Below are positions 1-7,566 of a stretch of DNA of 21,487 nt, piece by piece (within the stretch, counting starts at the first letter, position 1; each line of letters starts with the position of its first letter). The translations under genes were made by a program, and so were the position numbers. Source of the stretch: JAJNPS01 sp031426185 (lineage in GTDB: Bacteria; Pseudomonadota; Alphaproteobacteria; Rhodobacterales; Rhodobacteraceae); the NCBI GenBank assembly GCA_031426185.1, contig JANPKV010000293.1:1-21487 (forward strand), given 5' to 3'. Below the pieces are notes generated by a model, which worked only from the letters and a program-made list of their open reading frames with translations, was not told the DNA's origin and ran no database searches.

Positions 1-1386
1 CTGACGCGCTCACTTTCGGACTTCGCAAAACTTGTGGATCGGCTTGATGCCGCGAAAGCCTCCTTCGTTTCGGTGACCCAGTCTTTCAACACTGCAACAA
101 GTATGGGGCGCTTGACCCTTAATGTGCTTCTCTCTTTTGCACAATTCGAACGTGAGGTCACGGCCGAGCGGATTCGCGACAAGATCGCTGCCTCGAAGAA
201 AAAGGGCCTCTGGATGGGCGGCTACGTGCCGCTGGGCTACGAGGCCTCGGGTCGAACATTGACGGTGAATGCAGCCGAAGCCGAAACCATCCGGACTCTT
301 TTTGTCCTCTACGAGGAACACATGGCGCTAAATCTTGTCGCCTTGGAGGCGGAACGGCTAGGATTGCGATCAAAGCGCTACATCACGCAGTCGGGCAGGG
401 ATCAGGGCGGGAAGGTGATGTCGCGGGGCCATATCCACAAGATCCTAACTAACCCGCTCTATTTCGGTCGCATCGCCCACAAGGGGAGCACCTTTGAGGG
501 TCAGCACCCGGCGATCATCGACGCCGGCCAGTGGGAGAGGGTGCAGTCAATCCTGACCGGCCAATCCGCAATCCCTCGCGGGCAGCGCAACTCCGCCCGA
601 CCGACACTTCCCCTTGCGGGCAAGCTCCATGATCTCTGCGGCGAGAGCCTGACGCCGGTTCATACCCGCAAGGCCGGGCGACGCTATGATTACTACATTT
701 CACAATCTCTCAAGACAGCTGCGGCGGCCGACAAAAAAGGCATCGGCTGGAGATTGCCGGCCCGCGAGCTTGAAGACAGGGTCATTGCTGCCGTCCAGAA
801 GCATCTTCGAACAGCGATCTTGCGTGGACTGGCTGTTGACGCAGACCCTCAGAGGATCTCCGACATTCTCGCCCGCATCGATCATCCCGATGCTGACTTG
901 CTGAGTGTTATCGACCGGGTTTGCATTGGACGCGGGACACTCGAGGTCACCCTTGATCCCGTCCGCCTCGCGACGGCAGTCAGCACTCCGGCGAAGGATC
1001 TTGACCCGGATCATCTCGCCTTTCGTGCGGCATTCTCTCTCCGCAGGCGAGGCGTGGAAACACGTCTCATGTTCGAAGGCGATGCAACCCCGCGAGACGA
1101 AACGCTCTTGCGCAACATCACAAAGGGGCATGCTTTCCTTGATCTGATCACCTCGGGTCGCAGCGTTCAGCAGATTGCCGAAGAGCGTAAGATGTCGGTC
1201 CGGCGCGTACAGCAAACCATGGAGTTCGCGTTTCTTTCTCCAAATGTTGTGCGCCAGGTCGCCGAGGGACGCCAGCCGGTTTCCCTGACCACCGAATGGT
1301 GCCTCAGAAATGAGATCCCCGTGGACTGGACCGAGCAGAACTGGCTCTTCACCGCCGCCGGATCGGCACCTTTTCCAAACGCGTAG
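1..1386 (+). CDS. Large serine site-specific recombinase, 5' end outside the window
   Basis: The reading frame is open from base 1, so the start and the catalytic serine lie upstream of the window. The visible 461 residues begin in the C-terminal half of the resolvase catalytic domain, with the typical LTRSLSDFAKLV and FEREVTAERIRDKI stretches. They continue into a Recombinase-type DNA-binding domain (KKGLWMGGYVPLGY, then NPLYFGRIAHKG). A region where relatives carry a zinc ribbon (GKLHDLCGESLTP...RRYDYYISQ) keeps only one cysteine, so it probably does not bind zinc. The last ~80 residues contain a helix-turn-helix-like segment (SVQQIAEERKMSVRRVQQTM). The enzyme would integrate or excise a mobile element by strand exchange through a serine-DNA link. 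A decayed copy of its tail lies at 1862-1972, next to tRNA-Glu. The family call is firm. Whether the enzyme is active cannot be judged without the N-terminus. Confidence 0.9.
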   Translation: MTRSLSDFAKLVDRLDAAKASFVSVTQSFNTATSMGRLTLNVLLSFAQFEREVTAERIRDKIAASKKKGLWMGGYVPLGYEASGRTLTVNAAEAETIRTLFVLYEEHMALNLVALEAERLGLRSKRYITQSGRDQGGKVMSRGHIHKILTNPLYFGRIAHKGSTFEGQHPAIIDAGQWERVQSILTGQSAIPRGQRNSARPTLPLAGKLHDLCGESLTPVHTRKAGRRYDYYISQSLKTAAAADKKGIGWRLPARELEDRVIAAVQKHLRTAILRGLAVDADPQRISDILARIDHPDADLLSVIDRVCIGRGTLEVTLDPVRLATAVSTPAKDLDPDHLAFRAAFSLRRRGVETRLMFEGDATPRDETLLRNITKGHAFLDLITSGRSVQQIAEERKMSVRRVQQTMEFAFLSPNVVRQVAEGRQPVSLTTEWCLRNEIPVDWTEQNWLFTAAGSAPFPNA

Positions 1387-1541
1387 TACGAAATCTGCCA
1401 ACAGAGACGCGCGGGGATATTGCGCCGTGTTGACTGTAAGCTTGTAGTCCCATCTTGCAAGGTCGTGCGACAAGGGACTGAAATACCGCAGAAATAACGC
1501 GGTTATCCGAAAGGTCTCAATAAGGGCGGGGTGAGTGGCAG
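1309..1541 (+). repeat. Diverged direct repeat, copy A: recombinase tail plus 155-nt flank
   Basis: This stretch covers the last 26 codons of the intact recombinase (1309-1386) and 155 nt of 3' flank ending in TGGCAG (1536-1541). Copy B (1895-2127) has the same two parts with exactly the same lengths. In the flanks, blocks such as ACAGAGACGCG, TGCGCC, CGACAAGG, TGAAAT, GGTCTC and GTGGCAG occur in the same order. The alignment was made by eye. Confidence 0.7.
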
Positions 1542-1861
1542 AGCATTGACGACGCAAACCCGTATTTCCAGTTTGTTTCTAAGCCTCTGATAGTACGGCA
1601 CAATTTTCGCCCGTAACTTACCCTTAAGTCTCTGTAATAAATAGTAAAATTAGCAGGTTGTGTGCAGGCTTATTTGCCTGATTGGTAATGCACATCTGAT
1701 CGTCGCTGAATGCAGCAGTGTTTGCTAGGTAAAGTTAGATGAAAAAACGGGACCAGCGCCGGGACCAGCGGCTGCGACCGCAGAAATCAGAGCATTGAAG
1801 GAAGAGTATCGCTATGTCGAAATCGCCGATAAAGAGATCGCGAAATAACAAATGTAGCTGG
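1542..1861. other. Non-coding, lower-GC remnant DNA between the two recombinase tails
   Basis: I see no convincing gene here. Base composition is clearly more AT-rich than the rest of the window. Two small repeats are visible: CGGGACCAGCG at 1748-1758 and again at 1760-1770 (12-bp period), and CAGAGCATTGA at 1539-1549 and 1788-1798. A short open stretch ending at the TAA just before 1850 reads ...AEIRALKEEYRYVEIADKE with no good start codon. It may be a leftover of an element gene, but I do not recognise it. The stretch is best read as decayed mobile-element DNA. Confidence 0.5.
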
Positions 1862-1972
1862 CAACCTAGTCTAAAGGCGGGGTGCTGGCTCTGATATGAG
1901 GTCCCGATGGGCTGGACAGATCAGAAATCGTCGTTCGGCGCTGCCCGAAAAGTGCATTTCCCAAACTCGTAA
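1862..1972 (+). pseudogene. Fossil C-terminus of a second serine recombinase
   Basis: Read from 1862 in frame, the sequence gives QPSLKAGCWL, a TGA stop, then YEVPMGWTDQ and a tail ending HFPNS before TAA at 1970-1972. It matches the end of the intact recombinase (QPVSLTTEWCL, NEIPVDWTEQ, ...PFPNA, stop). Eleven of the last 25 residues are identical and the final 26 codons align without gaps. The internal TGA sits where the intact gene has an arginine codon (AGA). Nothing recognisable of the gene remains upstream. It is therefore a truncated, inactivated relative, not a copy made recently from the neighbouring gene. Confidence 0.75.
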
Positions 1973-2127
1973 GATTGAAATCGCCGACAGAGACGCGGGG
2001 TGACACTGCGCCATTAAGTGACGACTATAGCAGTCTCTGCGTACAAGATGATACGACAAGGCCTTGAAATCACGCCACAATACGGCGGTCCCACGCATGG
2101 TCTCTATAACCGCAGGGTCGGTGGCAG
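1895..2127 (+). repeat. Diverged direct repeat, copy B: runs into the 3' end of tRNA-Glu
   Basis: This is the counterpart of copy A (1309-1541): 26 codons, then 155 nt of flank. Its terminal TGGCAG (2122-2127) is the encoded CCA, the discriminator base and the first two acceptor-stem bases of the minus-strand tRNA-Glu gene. Homology to copy A stops there: copy A continues with AGCATTG, copy B with the tRNA body. This is what tandem integrations into the 3' end of a tRNA gene would leave behind. Confidence 0.65.
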
Positions 2128-2196
2128 CCCGTAGGGGAGTCGAACCCCTCTTGCCTGGTTGAAAACCAGATGTCCTAACCGATAGACGAACGGGCC
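2122..2196 (-). tRNA. tRNA-Glu (anticodon UUC), CCA encoded
   Basis: Read on the minus strand, the 75-nt sequence starts GGCCCGTTCGTCTATCGGTT and folds as a cloverleaf. The acceptor stem is GGCCCGT with ACGGGCT (one G-U pair at position 1). The anticodon stem TCTGG/CCAGG carries loop TTTTCAA, giving anticodon TTC for glutamate. The T arm is GAGGGGTTCGACTCCCC. The discriminator base is G and CCA is encoded in the DNA. The 3' end faces the recombinase remnant, which fits use of this tRNA as an integration site. Confidence 0.95.
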
Positions 2197-2212
2197 CCGC
2201 GGGGATGGCGGG

Positions 2213-2241
2213 TGTCTAAGGCCAAGGCGGGCGTCCTGCAA
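2213..2241 (-). promoter_or_regulatory. Candidate sigma-70 promoter for tRNA-Glu
   Basis: On the minus strand a TTGCAG hexamer (2236-2241) and a TAGACA hexamer (2213-2218) are separated by 17 nt. The downstream hexamer lies 16 nt before the mature tRNA 5' end. The -35 match is fair and the -10 match is weak, so this is a tentative call. Confidence 0.35.
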
Positions 2242-2296
2242 GTGAAAAATGCCACAAAAACAGGATCAATCGACAAGGAAAGTGATGGAGTATCCG

Positions 2297-4039
2297 TCAT
2301 GCAAAGGCGGCGTCTTCCAACCGCAGCTGTACCCGCGCGCGGCCGCCCCAATGATTGATGTCCAGACGCCCCGCCAGATGGAAGCGCCGTCGACCCGGAT
2401 CGCACAAGGCGGGCCCCAGCGGCCCGTCAAACGCCCCGAATGCCACCGCCTCTAGCCGCGCCCCGGCGTCCCCGTCGATGCGAAGGCGCAGATGCGTCTC
2501 ACCCATGCGCTGTGCCGTCACCGCGACCGAGGGAAAGGCAAAGCGCGGCGCCGGGGCCGCGGACCCGAAGGGACCTGCAAGTTCGATCTGGTCGATCAGG
2601 TCGGCGGTCGCGGCACCGGGCATCATCAGGCCGGTCACGGTCAGGTCCTGGGCCGCGCCGATGCCGGAGCCCTGTCTTGCCAGCAGCTCTGCAAGGCGCG
2701 CCATTGCCGGCGCAAGCTGCGCGCGCGTCAGGCTGAGCCCGGCCGCCATCTTGTGCCCCCCACCCTTGACCAACAGGCCCTCGGCCGCCAACCGGTGGAT
2801 CGCGGCGCCAAGATCGACACCCGCGACAGATCGCCCCGACCCTTTGCCGTCATCGCCGTCAAAGCCGATGACAACGGCCGGGCGGTGCGCATGTTCCTTC
2901 AGCCGCGCGGCCACGATCCCGACCACGCCGGGATGCCAGCCGTCGCCTGCCGCCCAGACCAGGGGCGCATCGAGGCCCCGCGCCTCGGCCTGCGACAGTG
3001 CTTCGATACGCACTGCCGCCTCGATCTCGCGGCGTTCGTCGTTCAGCGTGTTCAGGCGCGCGGCCAGTGCGTCGGCCTCGCGCGGGTCCGCGGTCGCCAA
3101 CAGCCGGGCGCCGAGATCGGCCTGACCGATGCGCCCCCCCGCATTGACCCGCGGACCAAGCACAAAGCCCAAGGCATAAGTCGACGGCGCGCTGTCCAGT
3201 CTGGCGATATCGGCCAGAGCGCACAGGCCGGGGCGTTCGCGACGCGCCATCACCTTCAGCCCCTGACGCACGAGGGCGCGGTTGACGCCGATCAGCGGGG
3301 CCACATCGGCCACGGTTGCCAATGCCACAAGATCAAGAAGCGCCATCAGTTCGGGGCCTTTTTGCCCCTGTACGCGCAGACGGCGATTGGCTTCGACCAG
3401 CACCAGAAAGACGACGGCTGCGGCGCAGAGATGCGCAAGATCGCCGGTTTCGTCCTGACGGTTGGGATTGACCACGGCCAGCGCAGGCGGCAGGAGTTCG
3501 GCCCCCAGATGGTGGTCCAGCACCACCACGTCGCAACCCGCCGCCGCGATGGGGTCATGCGAAAGTGTGCCACAGTCGACGCAAAAAATCACGTCATGCG
3601 CCTGACCCAGTGCCTGCATCGCCGCGACATTGGGGCCATAGCCTTCGTCGATCCGGTCCGGGATATAGAGCGTGGCGCCATGGCCGAGATCGCGCAGCCA
3701 GATCAGCAGTTGTGCTGCCGATGCGCCACCGTCCACGTCGTAATCGGCAAAGATCGCGATCCTCTCGCGCCGCTGCAGTGCCGCAAGCAAGCGGACGGCG
3801 GCCTTGTCCATGTCGCGCAGGGTCATGGGATCGGGAAGCAGGTCGCGCAAGACCGGGTTCAGAAAGGCGTCGGTCTGGTCCGGCTCCACCTGCCGCGCGG
3901 ACAGTGTCTGGCACAGCGCCAGCGGCAACCCGGTGCGCTGGGCAATCGCCTCTGCCCGGCGTTCGGACGCCACATCCGGGCCGACCCAGCGCCGGCCCGT
4001 GATCGAGCTTGTCACGTCAAGATAAGCGGGAGCTGTCAT
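2297..4039 (-). CDS. recJ: Single-stranded-DNA-specific exonuclease RecJ
   Basis: The product is 580 residues, the usual RecJ length. RecJ degrades single-stranded DNA 5' to 3' in recombinational repair, mismatch repair and fork processing in the cytoplasm. The DHH phosphoesterase core is visible: FADYDVDGG (Asp99, Asp101, Asp103), CVDCGT (Asp155), LDHHLG (Asp175, His176, His177) and VADVAPL (Asp245). GPRVNAGGRIG (295-305) follows. The DHHA1 part shows GWHPGVVGIVA (367-377), SGRSV and GGGHKMAAG (426-434). An OB-fold-like C-terminal domain completes the protein. All metal-binding motifs are intact. The ATG at 4039 has an AAGG just upstream. It is the third gene of a hom-glpX-recJ run and starts 54 bp after glpX, so it is probably co-transcribed. 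Confidence 0.95.
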   Translation of the reverse strand: MTAPAYLDVTSSITGRRWVGPDVASERRAEAIAQRTGLPLALCQTLSARQVEPDQTDAFLNPVLRDLLPDPMTLRDMDKAAVRLLAALQRRERIAIFADYDVDGGASAAQLLIWLRDLGHGATLYIPDRIDEGYGPNVAAMQALGQAHDVIFCVDCGTLSHDPIAAAGCDVVVLDHHLGAELLPPALAVVNPNRQDETGDLAHLCAAAVVFLVLVEANRRLRVQGQKGPELMALLDLVALATVADVAPLIGVNRALVRQGLKVMARRERPGLCALADIARLDSAPSTYALGFVLGPRVNAGGRIGQADLGARLLATADPREADALAARLNTLNDERREIEAAVRIEALSQAEARGLDAPLVWAAGDGWHPGVVGIVAARLKEHAHRPAVVIGFDGDDGKGSGRSVAGVDLGAAIHRLAAEGLLVKGGGHKMAAGLSLTRAQLAPAMARLAELLARQGSGIGAAQDLTVTGLMMPGAATADLIDQIELAGPFGSAAPAPRFAFPSVAVTAQRMGETHLRLRIDGDAGARLEAVAFGAFDGPLGPALCDPGRRRFHLAGRLDINHWGGRARVQLRLEDAAFA

Positions 4040-4056
4040 CCAGCCTTGATGCCGAA

Positions 4057-4075
4057 CTTGCCCCGGCGGGGCAAG
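4057..4075 (-). other. Perfect hairpin between glpX and recJ
   Basis: CTTGCCCC and GGGGCAAG form a perfect stem (9 bp with the next G-C pair) and only a one- to three-base loop, in the 54-bp gap between the two genes. No run of T follows in the direction of transcription, so it is not a standard intrinsic terminator. It could stabilise the upstream mRNA or reduce read-through into recJ. Confidence 0.5.
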
Positions 4076-4093
4076 GGGCAGGGGGATGTCACG

Positions 4094-5071
4094 CTATTTT
4101 GCCGGGCTGCGATAGGTCATGCGCCGCACCGACCCGGTCTTTGACCGCATCAGCAGCGTCTCGGTCGTGATCCAGCCCGGCTCGCGCTTGATGCCGGCCA
4201 GAAGCGAGCCGGTGGTGACGCCGGTGGCGGCAAAGATGACCTCGGCGCGCACCAGATCGTCGCGGGTATAGACGCGATCGAAATTGGATATTCCGGCCAG
4301 CTTGGCCCGGCCCCGTTCGTCGTCATTGCGAAACAACAGCTTGCCAAAGAACTGGCCGCCCATGCATTTCATCGCAGCTGCGGCGAGCACGCCCTCGGGC
4401 GCGCCGCCAGATCCCATATACATGTCGATGCCCGTCACTTCCGGTTCGGCGCAATGCATCACACCTGCGACGTCGCCATCTGTGATCAGCCGGATCGACG
4501 CCCCGGTGGAGCGTATTTCCGCGATCAGCGCCTCGTGCCGTGGGCGCTCCAGCACGCAAACCGTGATGTCCTCGGTGGACACGCCCTTGGCGGCGGCAAG
4601 AGCAGACACACGTTCGGACGGGGTCATCGTCATCGTGACCACGCCCGCCTTGAACCCGGGGCCGATCGCCAGCTTTTCCATGTAGACGTCGGGAGCGTGC
4701 AACAGGGTGCCGCGCGGTGCCATGGCGATCACGGTCAGGGCGTTCGGCATGTCCTTGGCGGTCAGCGTGGTGCCTTCAAGCGGGTCCAGCGCGATGTCAA
4801 CGGCGGGGCCTTTGCCGGTGCCCACCTCCTCGCCGATATAGAGCATGGGGGCCTCGTCGCGCTCACCCTCTCCGATCACCACGACCCCGGCAATGTCCAG
4901 CAGGTTCAACTGCTCGCGCATCGCGTTGACAGCGGCCTGGTCGGCGGCCTTTTCGTCGCCACGCCCGATCAGCTTTGCCGAGGCCAGGGCCGCTGCTTCA
5001 GACACCCGCGCTAGGCCGAGAGAAAGCAGGCGATCTTGGAACTGGAGGGCCTCTTGAAGGGCGACTGCCAT
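4094..5071 (-). CDS. glpX: Class II fructose-1,6-bisphosphatase (GlpX)
   Basis: This 325-residue enzyme hydrolyses fructose-1,6-bisphosphate to fructose-6-phosphate for gluconeogenesis. In some bacteria the same family also acts on sedoheptulose-1,7-bisphosphate. Family motifs are present: ASAKLIGRGDEKAAD (near 30-44), VVIGEGERDEAPM (64-76), VDIALDPLEGTT (91-102) with the metal-binding acidic residues, and MGSGGAPEGVLAAAAMKCMG near 205-225. I chose the ATG at 5071 (MAVALQEAL) because AAAGGA stands about 6 nt upstream and because GlpX proteins start with this segment. The frame stays open upstream to 5173, which would add 34 unlikely residues. It follows hom after about 130 bp and precedes recJ. 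Confidence 0.95.
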   Translation of the reverse strand: MAVALQEALQFQDRLLSLGLARVSEAAALASAKLIGRGDEKAADQAAVNAMREQLNLLDIAGVVVIGEGERDEAPMLYIGEEVGTGKGPAVDIALDPLEGTTLTAKDMPNALTVIAMAPRGTLLHAPDVYMEKLAIGPGFKAGVVTMTMTPSERVSALAAAKGVSTEDITVCVLERPRHEALIAEIRSTGASIRLITDGDVAGVMHCAEPEVTGIDMYMGSGGAPEGVLAAAAMKCMGGQFFGKLLFRNDDERGRAKLAGISNFDRVYTRDDLVRAEVIFAATGVTTGSLLAGIKREPGWITTETLLMRSKTGSVRRMTYRSPAK

Positions 5072-5202
5072 GATAAGTCCTTTGGAGAAACCTGAGATTT
5101 CGTTGCCATTAGCCGGGGCGGACAGTGGCAGCAAGCGTGGTGGCGCTAACAGGTTGCAGCGACGCGCGATCAAAGGGTCGAAAGGGACAAAAAGGTCGCG
5201 CC

Positions 5203-6492
5203 CTAGACTTCTTCGATGCGCAACGCGACCGGCAGGCCGACAAGAACCCCGGTCGCGCCAAACATCCCCACCGCATGGGCGATGTCATCCGAGGTCGCCT
5301 TGTGCGTCACGATCAGGACCGGGGCCTGCGCGCCCTGATGGCCGTATTGGCGCATCCGGTCGATGGAGATTCCGGCCTCGCCCAGACATGTGGCGATCTT
5401 GGCCAGCGCGCCCGGTTTGTCGACCAGCGTCATGCGCAGATAGTAAGGCGCGGCGGTGCTGGTGGCCGCCGCAACGGAAGTGGCAAGCGAGGCGGCGGGA
5501 CGCCCGAACGTCGGCAGGCGGTTGCCGCGCGCGATGTCGATGACGTCGGCCATGATGGCGCTTGCGGTCGGGCCCTGACCCGCGCCCGCACCTCGCAGCA
5601 CGATCTGTCCGACGCTGTCGCCTTCAAGCACCACCATGTTGGTGCCGCCCTGCAACTGACCCAAGGGGTGATCGACCGGCACAAGGCACGGCGTCATGCG
5701 CTGTTCGAGGCCGCGTCCCGTCATCTGTGCCACGCCCAGAAGCTTGATCCGGTAGCCCATGTCACCCGCGTGGCGGATATCGTCGATGGAAACCGAACCG
5801 ATCCCTTCCAACTGCACCGCATCGAACGAGACCTTGGTGCCGAACGCGATCGCGGCCAGCAGGCTGAGCTTGTGGCCGGCATCGATGCCGCCGACGTCCA
5901 GATTGGGGTCCGCCTCGAGATAGCCCAGCTGGCGCGCCTCTTCAAAGACCGTCTCGTAGGACAGGCCCGCCGACTGCATCCGCGTCAGGATGTAATTGCA
6001 TGACCCGTTCATCACGCCCATCACACGGCGCATCGCGTTGCCGGCAAGGCCCTCGGTCAGCGTCTTGATGACCGGGATGCCGCCTGCGACGGCGGCCTCG
6101 AAGCGGATGACGCGTCCTGCGGCCTCGGCCGTTTCGGCCAGGGCCTGGCCATGATGGGCCAGCAGGGCCTTGTTGGCGGTCACGATATCCTTGCCTGCGG
6201 CGATGGCGGCCTCGGTCGCGGCTTTGGCCGGGCCTTCATGGCCACCCATCACTTCGACAAACACATCGATGTCATCGCGGCCCGCGAGATTCACGGGGTC
6301 GTCTTCCCAGGCATAGGCGGACAGATCGGCATCGCGATTTTTGCTCCGGTCGCGGGCAGATACGGCCGTGATGTCAATCTGGCGTCCAGCGCGGGCGGCA
6401 ATCAGGTCGGCATGGGCCTGCACGATCCGCACGGCCCCGATGCCGACGGTGCCAAGGCCAGCCAGGCCAAGTCGAAGGGGGGCTGCGGACAT
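5203..6492 (-). CDS. hom: Homoserine dehydrogenase
   Basis: The 429-residue enzyme reduces aspartate-4-semialdehyde to homoserine with NAD(P)H, the branch step to threonine, methionine and isoleucine. The N-terminus has the Rossmann motif GLAGLGTVG (residues 9-17). The catalytic core includes DIVTANKALLAHHG, AAVAGGIPVIKTL and MNGSCNYILT. EADPNLDVGGIDAGHKLSLL carries the substrate-site residues. Residues ~350-429 form an ACT domain (YYLRMTLVDKPGALAKIA), the usual site of allosteric feedback by threonine. The ATG at 6492 has AAGGTGA about 7 nt upstream. It is probably the first gene of the hom-glpX-recJ unit. Confidence 0.96.
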   Translation of the reverse strand: MSAAPLRLGLAGLGTVGIGAVRIVQAHADLIAARAGRQIDITAVSARDRSKNRDADLSAYAWEDDPVNLAGRDDIDVFVEVMGGHEGPAKAATEAAIAAGKDIVTANKALLAHHGQALAETAEAAGRVIRFEAAVAGGIPVIKTLTEGLAGNAMRRVMGVMNGSCNYILTRMQSAGLSYETVFEEARQLGYLEADPNLDVGGIDAGHKLSLLAAIAFGTKVSFDAVQLEGIGSVSIDDIRHAGDMGYRIKLLGVAQMTGRGLEQRMTPCLVPVDHPLGQLQGGTNMVVLEGDSVGQIVLRGAGAGQGPTASAIMADVIDIARGNRLPTFGRPAASLATSVAAATSTAAPYYLRMTLVDKPGALAKIATCLGEAGISIDRMRQYGHQGAQAPVLIVTHKATSDDIAHAVGMFGATGVLVGLPVALRIEEV

Positions 6493-6602
6493 CGGTCAAT
6501 CACCTTGGAAATAACTGTCTGAGAGGGTGCCGCCTGTTACCGGTTTGAACGGGGCCGCGCAACGCGTCTTTGCACCTTATGTGCATGCGGTATCCGCGCC
6601 GG

Positions 6603-6875
6603 TCAGGTTGCTGGCATCCGTGCCTGGTCCTGAAGCGCTCGGGCGCGGGCGCGCAGACGGGCGGCGCGCGCGGCGAGGTCCGCCGAGGGATCGCCCGATG
6701 TCGCGTCGGCATCCGCCTGGGCCAGCACCTTATCCAGGGGCAGAATGACGGGTGGCGGGCCCGCCGGGGCCAGATCGCGGCTGGCGAGCATGTCCGGTCT
6801 TGCGCAGGCCGACAGCGTCAGCCCAAGGCAGCACAGGGTGCCGATGGCAAAGCAGCGCGTGGGGTGTTGCGGCAT
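6603..6875 (-). CDS. Small putative lipoprotein
   Basis: This 90-residue protein is of unknown function. It begins MPQHPTRCFAIGTLCCLGLT followed by LSACARPD, a hydrophobic signal segment with lipobox LSA|C, so Cys24 would be lipidated and the protein anchored in a membrane. The mature part has a proline-rich stretch (PAGPPPVILPLD) and then an Ala/Arg-rich helix (DLAARAARLRARARALQDQ), a possible short coiled coil. It lies between hom and the tad genes on the same strand. No strong ribosome binding site is visible. I do not recognise a family, and its being a gene rests on the signal sequence. Confidence 0.65.
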   Translation of the reverse strand: MPQHPTRCFAIGTLCCLGLTLSACARPDMLASRDLAPAGPPPVILPLDKVLAQADADATSGDPSADLAARAARLRARARALQDQARMPAT

Positions 6876-6989
6876 CGGGGACCCTGGTTGCGACCCTGCG
6901 CAGTCTAGATCAGCTGCAACGAAACGCCAAGGCGATGCGGTGCCTCAGGCCTTTATCGGCAAACACCGAACCCTCCGGCCCCGTGCAGA

Positions 6990-7553
6990 TCAGACGCAGG
7001 AAACGCTCTGCAGGCAGATCTTCGACAGGAAGCGCGGGCGCGTCACGATGAACTCGTCCAGGTTGTAGCTTGCCGCCAGGCCCACGTTGAAGACGGGCGT
7101 GTACGGCACGGACGACTCGACGAGAACAACCGAGTCGGTCGCTGCCATCATCGGGATGCGACTTGCCACCGTCTGCAGCGTGGTGGTGGTCAATTGCGGC
7201 AGGGCATTGCCCGGCGAACGCGACCAGATCACTTCGAACCGGTTGTTCGGCACGGACCATTTCACCGAGGTGAACCGCAGTCTGGCGGTCTGGGCCGGTG
7301 GCAGGATGTACTCCATGACCGACTGCATCCCGTCAAGGAAGGTCAACGGGATATCGTTGTTCTGGCGGGAAATGAGGTCGGCGACCGAGTAGGCGGCCTT
7401 TTGCGCCGTGTTCATTGACCGGAACACATCCCAATAGGCGAAAAGCGCCATGAAAACCCAGATCAGCATTGGCAGCGTGATGATGAATTCGGCCATGAGA
7501 AGGCCGCTTTCGTCATCGCGAAACCTGCGCAGCGCTTTCTTGAAGGGGATCAT
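6990..7553 (-). CDS. TadE/TadF-like pseudopilin, second of pair
   Basis: The 187-residue protein starts MIPFKKALRRFRDDESG and then has LLMAEFIITLPMLIWVFMAL, one hydrophobic helix. The junction ESG|LLMAEF fits prepilin-peptidase processing of pseudopilins: cleavage after Gly, with Glu at +5 and Phe at +6. In the Tad system TadE and TadF are minor pseudopilins cut by TadV and needed for Flp pilus assembly. The remaining ~150 residues would be periplasmic. I chose the ATG at 7553 because the basic N-terminus plus helix begins there; the longer open frame to 7694 overlaps the previous gene. It follows the other pseudopilin by 13 bp, so the two are likely translated from one mRNA. Whether it is TadE or TadF cannot be settled by eye. 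Confidence 0.8.
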   Translation of the reverse strand: MIPFKKALRRFRDDESGLLMAEFIITLPMLIWVFMALFAYWDVFRSMNTAQKAAYSVADLISRQNNDIPLTFLDGMQSVMEYILPPAQTARLRFTSVKWSVPNNRFEVIWSRSPGNALPQLTTTTLQTVASRIPMMAATDSVVLVESSVPYTPVFNVGLAASYNLDEFIVTRPRFLSKICLQSVSCV

Positions 7554-7566
7554 CTGCCGTGGTTCC

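Noticed and set aside
700..1557. A 285-codon minus-strand frame over the recombinase 3' end
   Set aside because: It runs opposite the recognisable recombinase domain and through the non-coding flank; it shows no motif or ribosome binding site.
1748..1770. Tandem 11-bp repeat considered as the start of a CRISPR-like array
   Set aside because: There are only two units, with a one-base spacer, and no cas genes.
2492..4144. A 550-codon open frame on the plus strand opposite recJ
   Set aside because: It is the mirror of the high-GC recJ gene; the translation is rich in His, Arg and Gln with no domain, and RecJ motifs on the other strand are complete.
6575..6595. TGCAC-N5-GTGCA inverted repeat upstream of hom
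   Set aside because: Five-base arms are expected by chance in this much sequence, and there is no supporting context.
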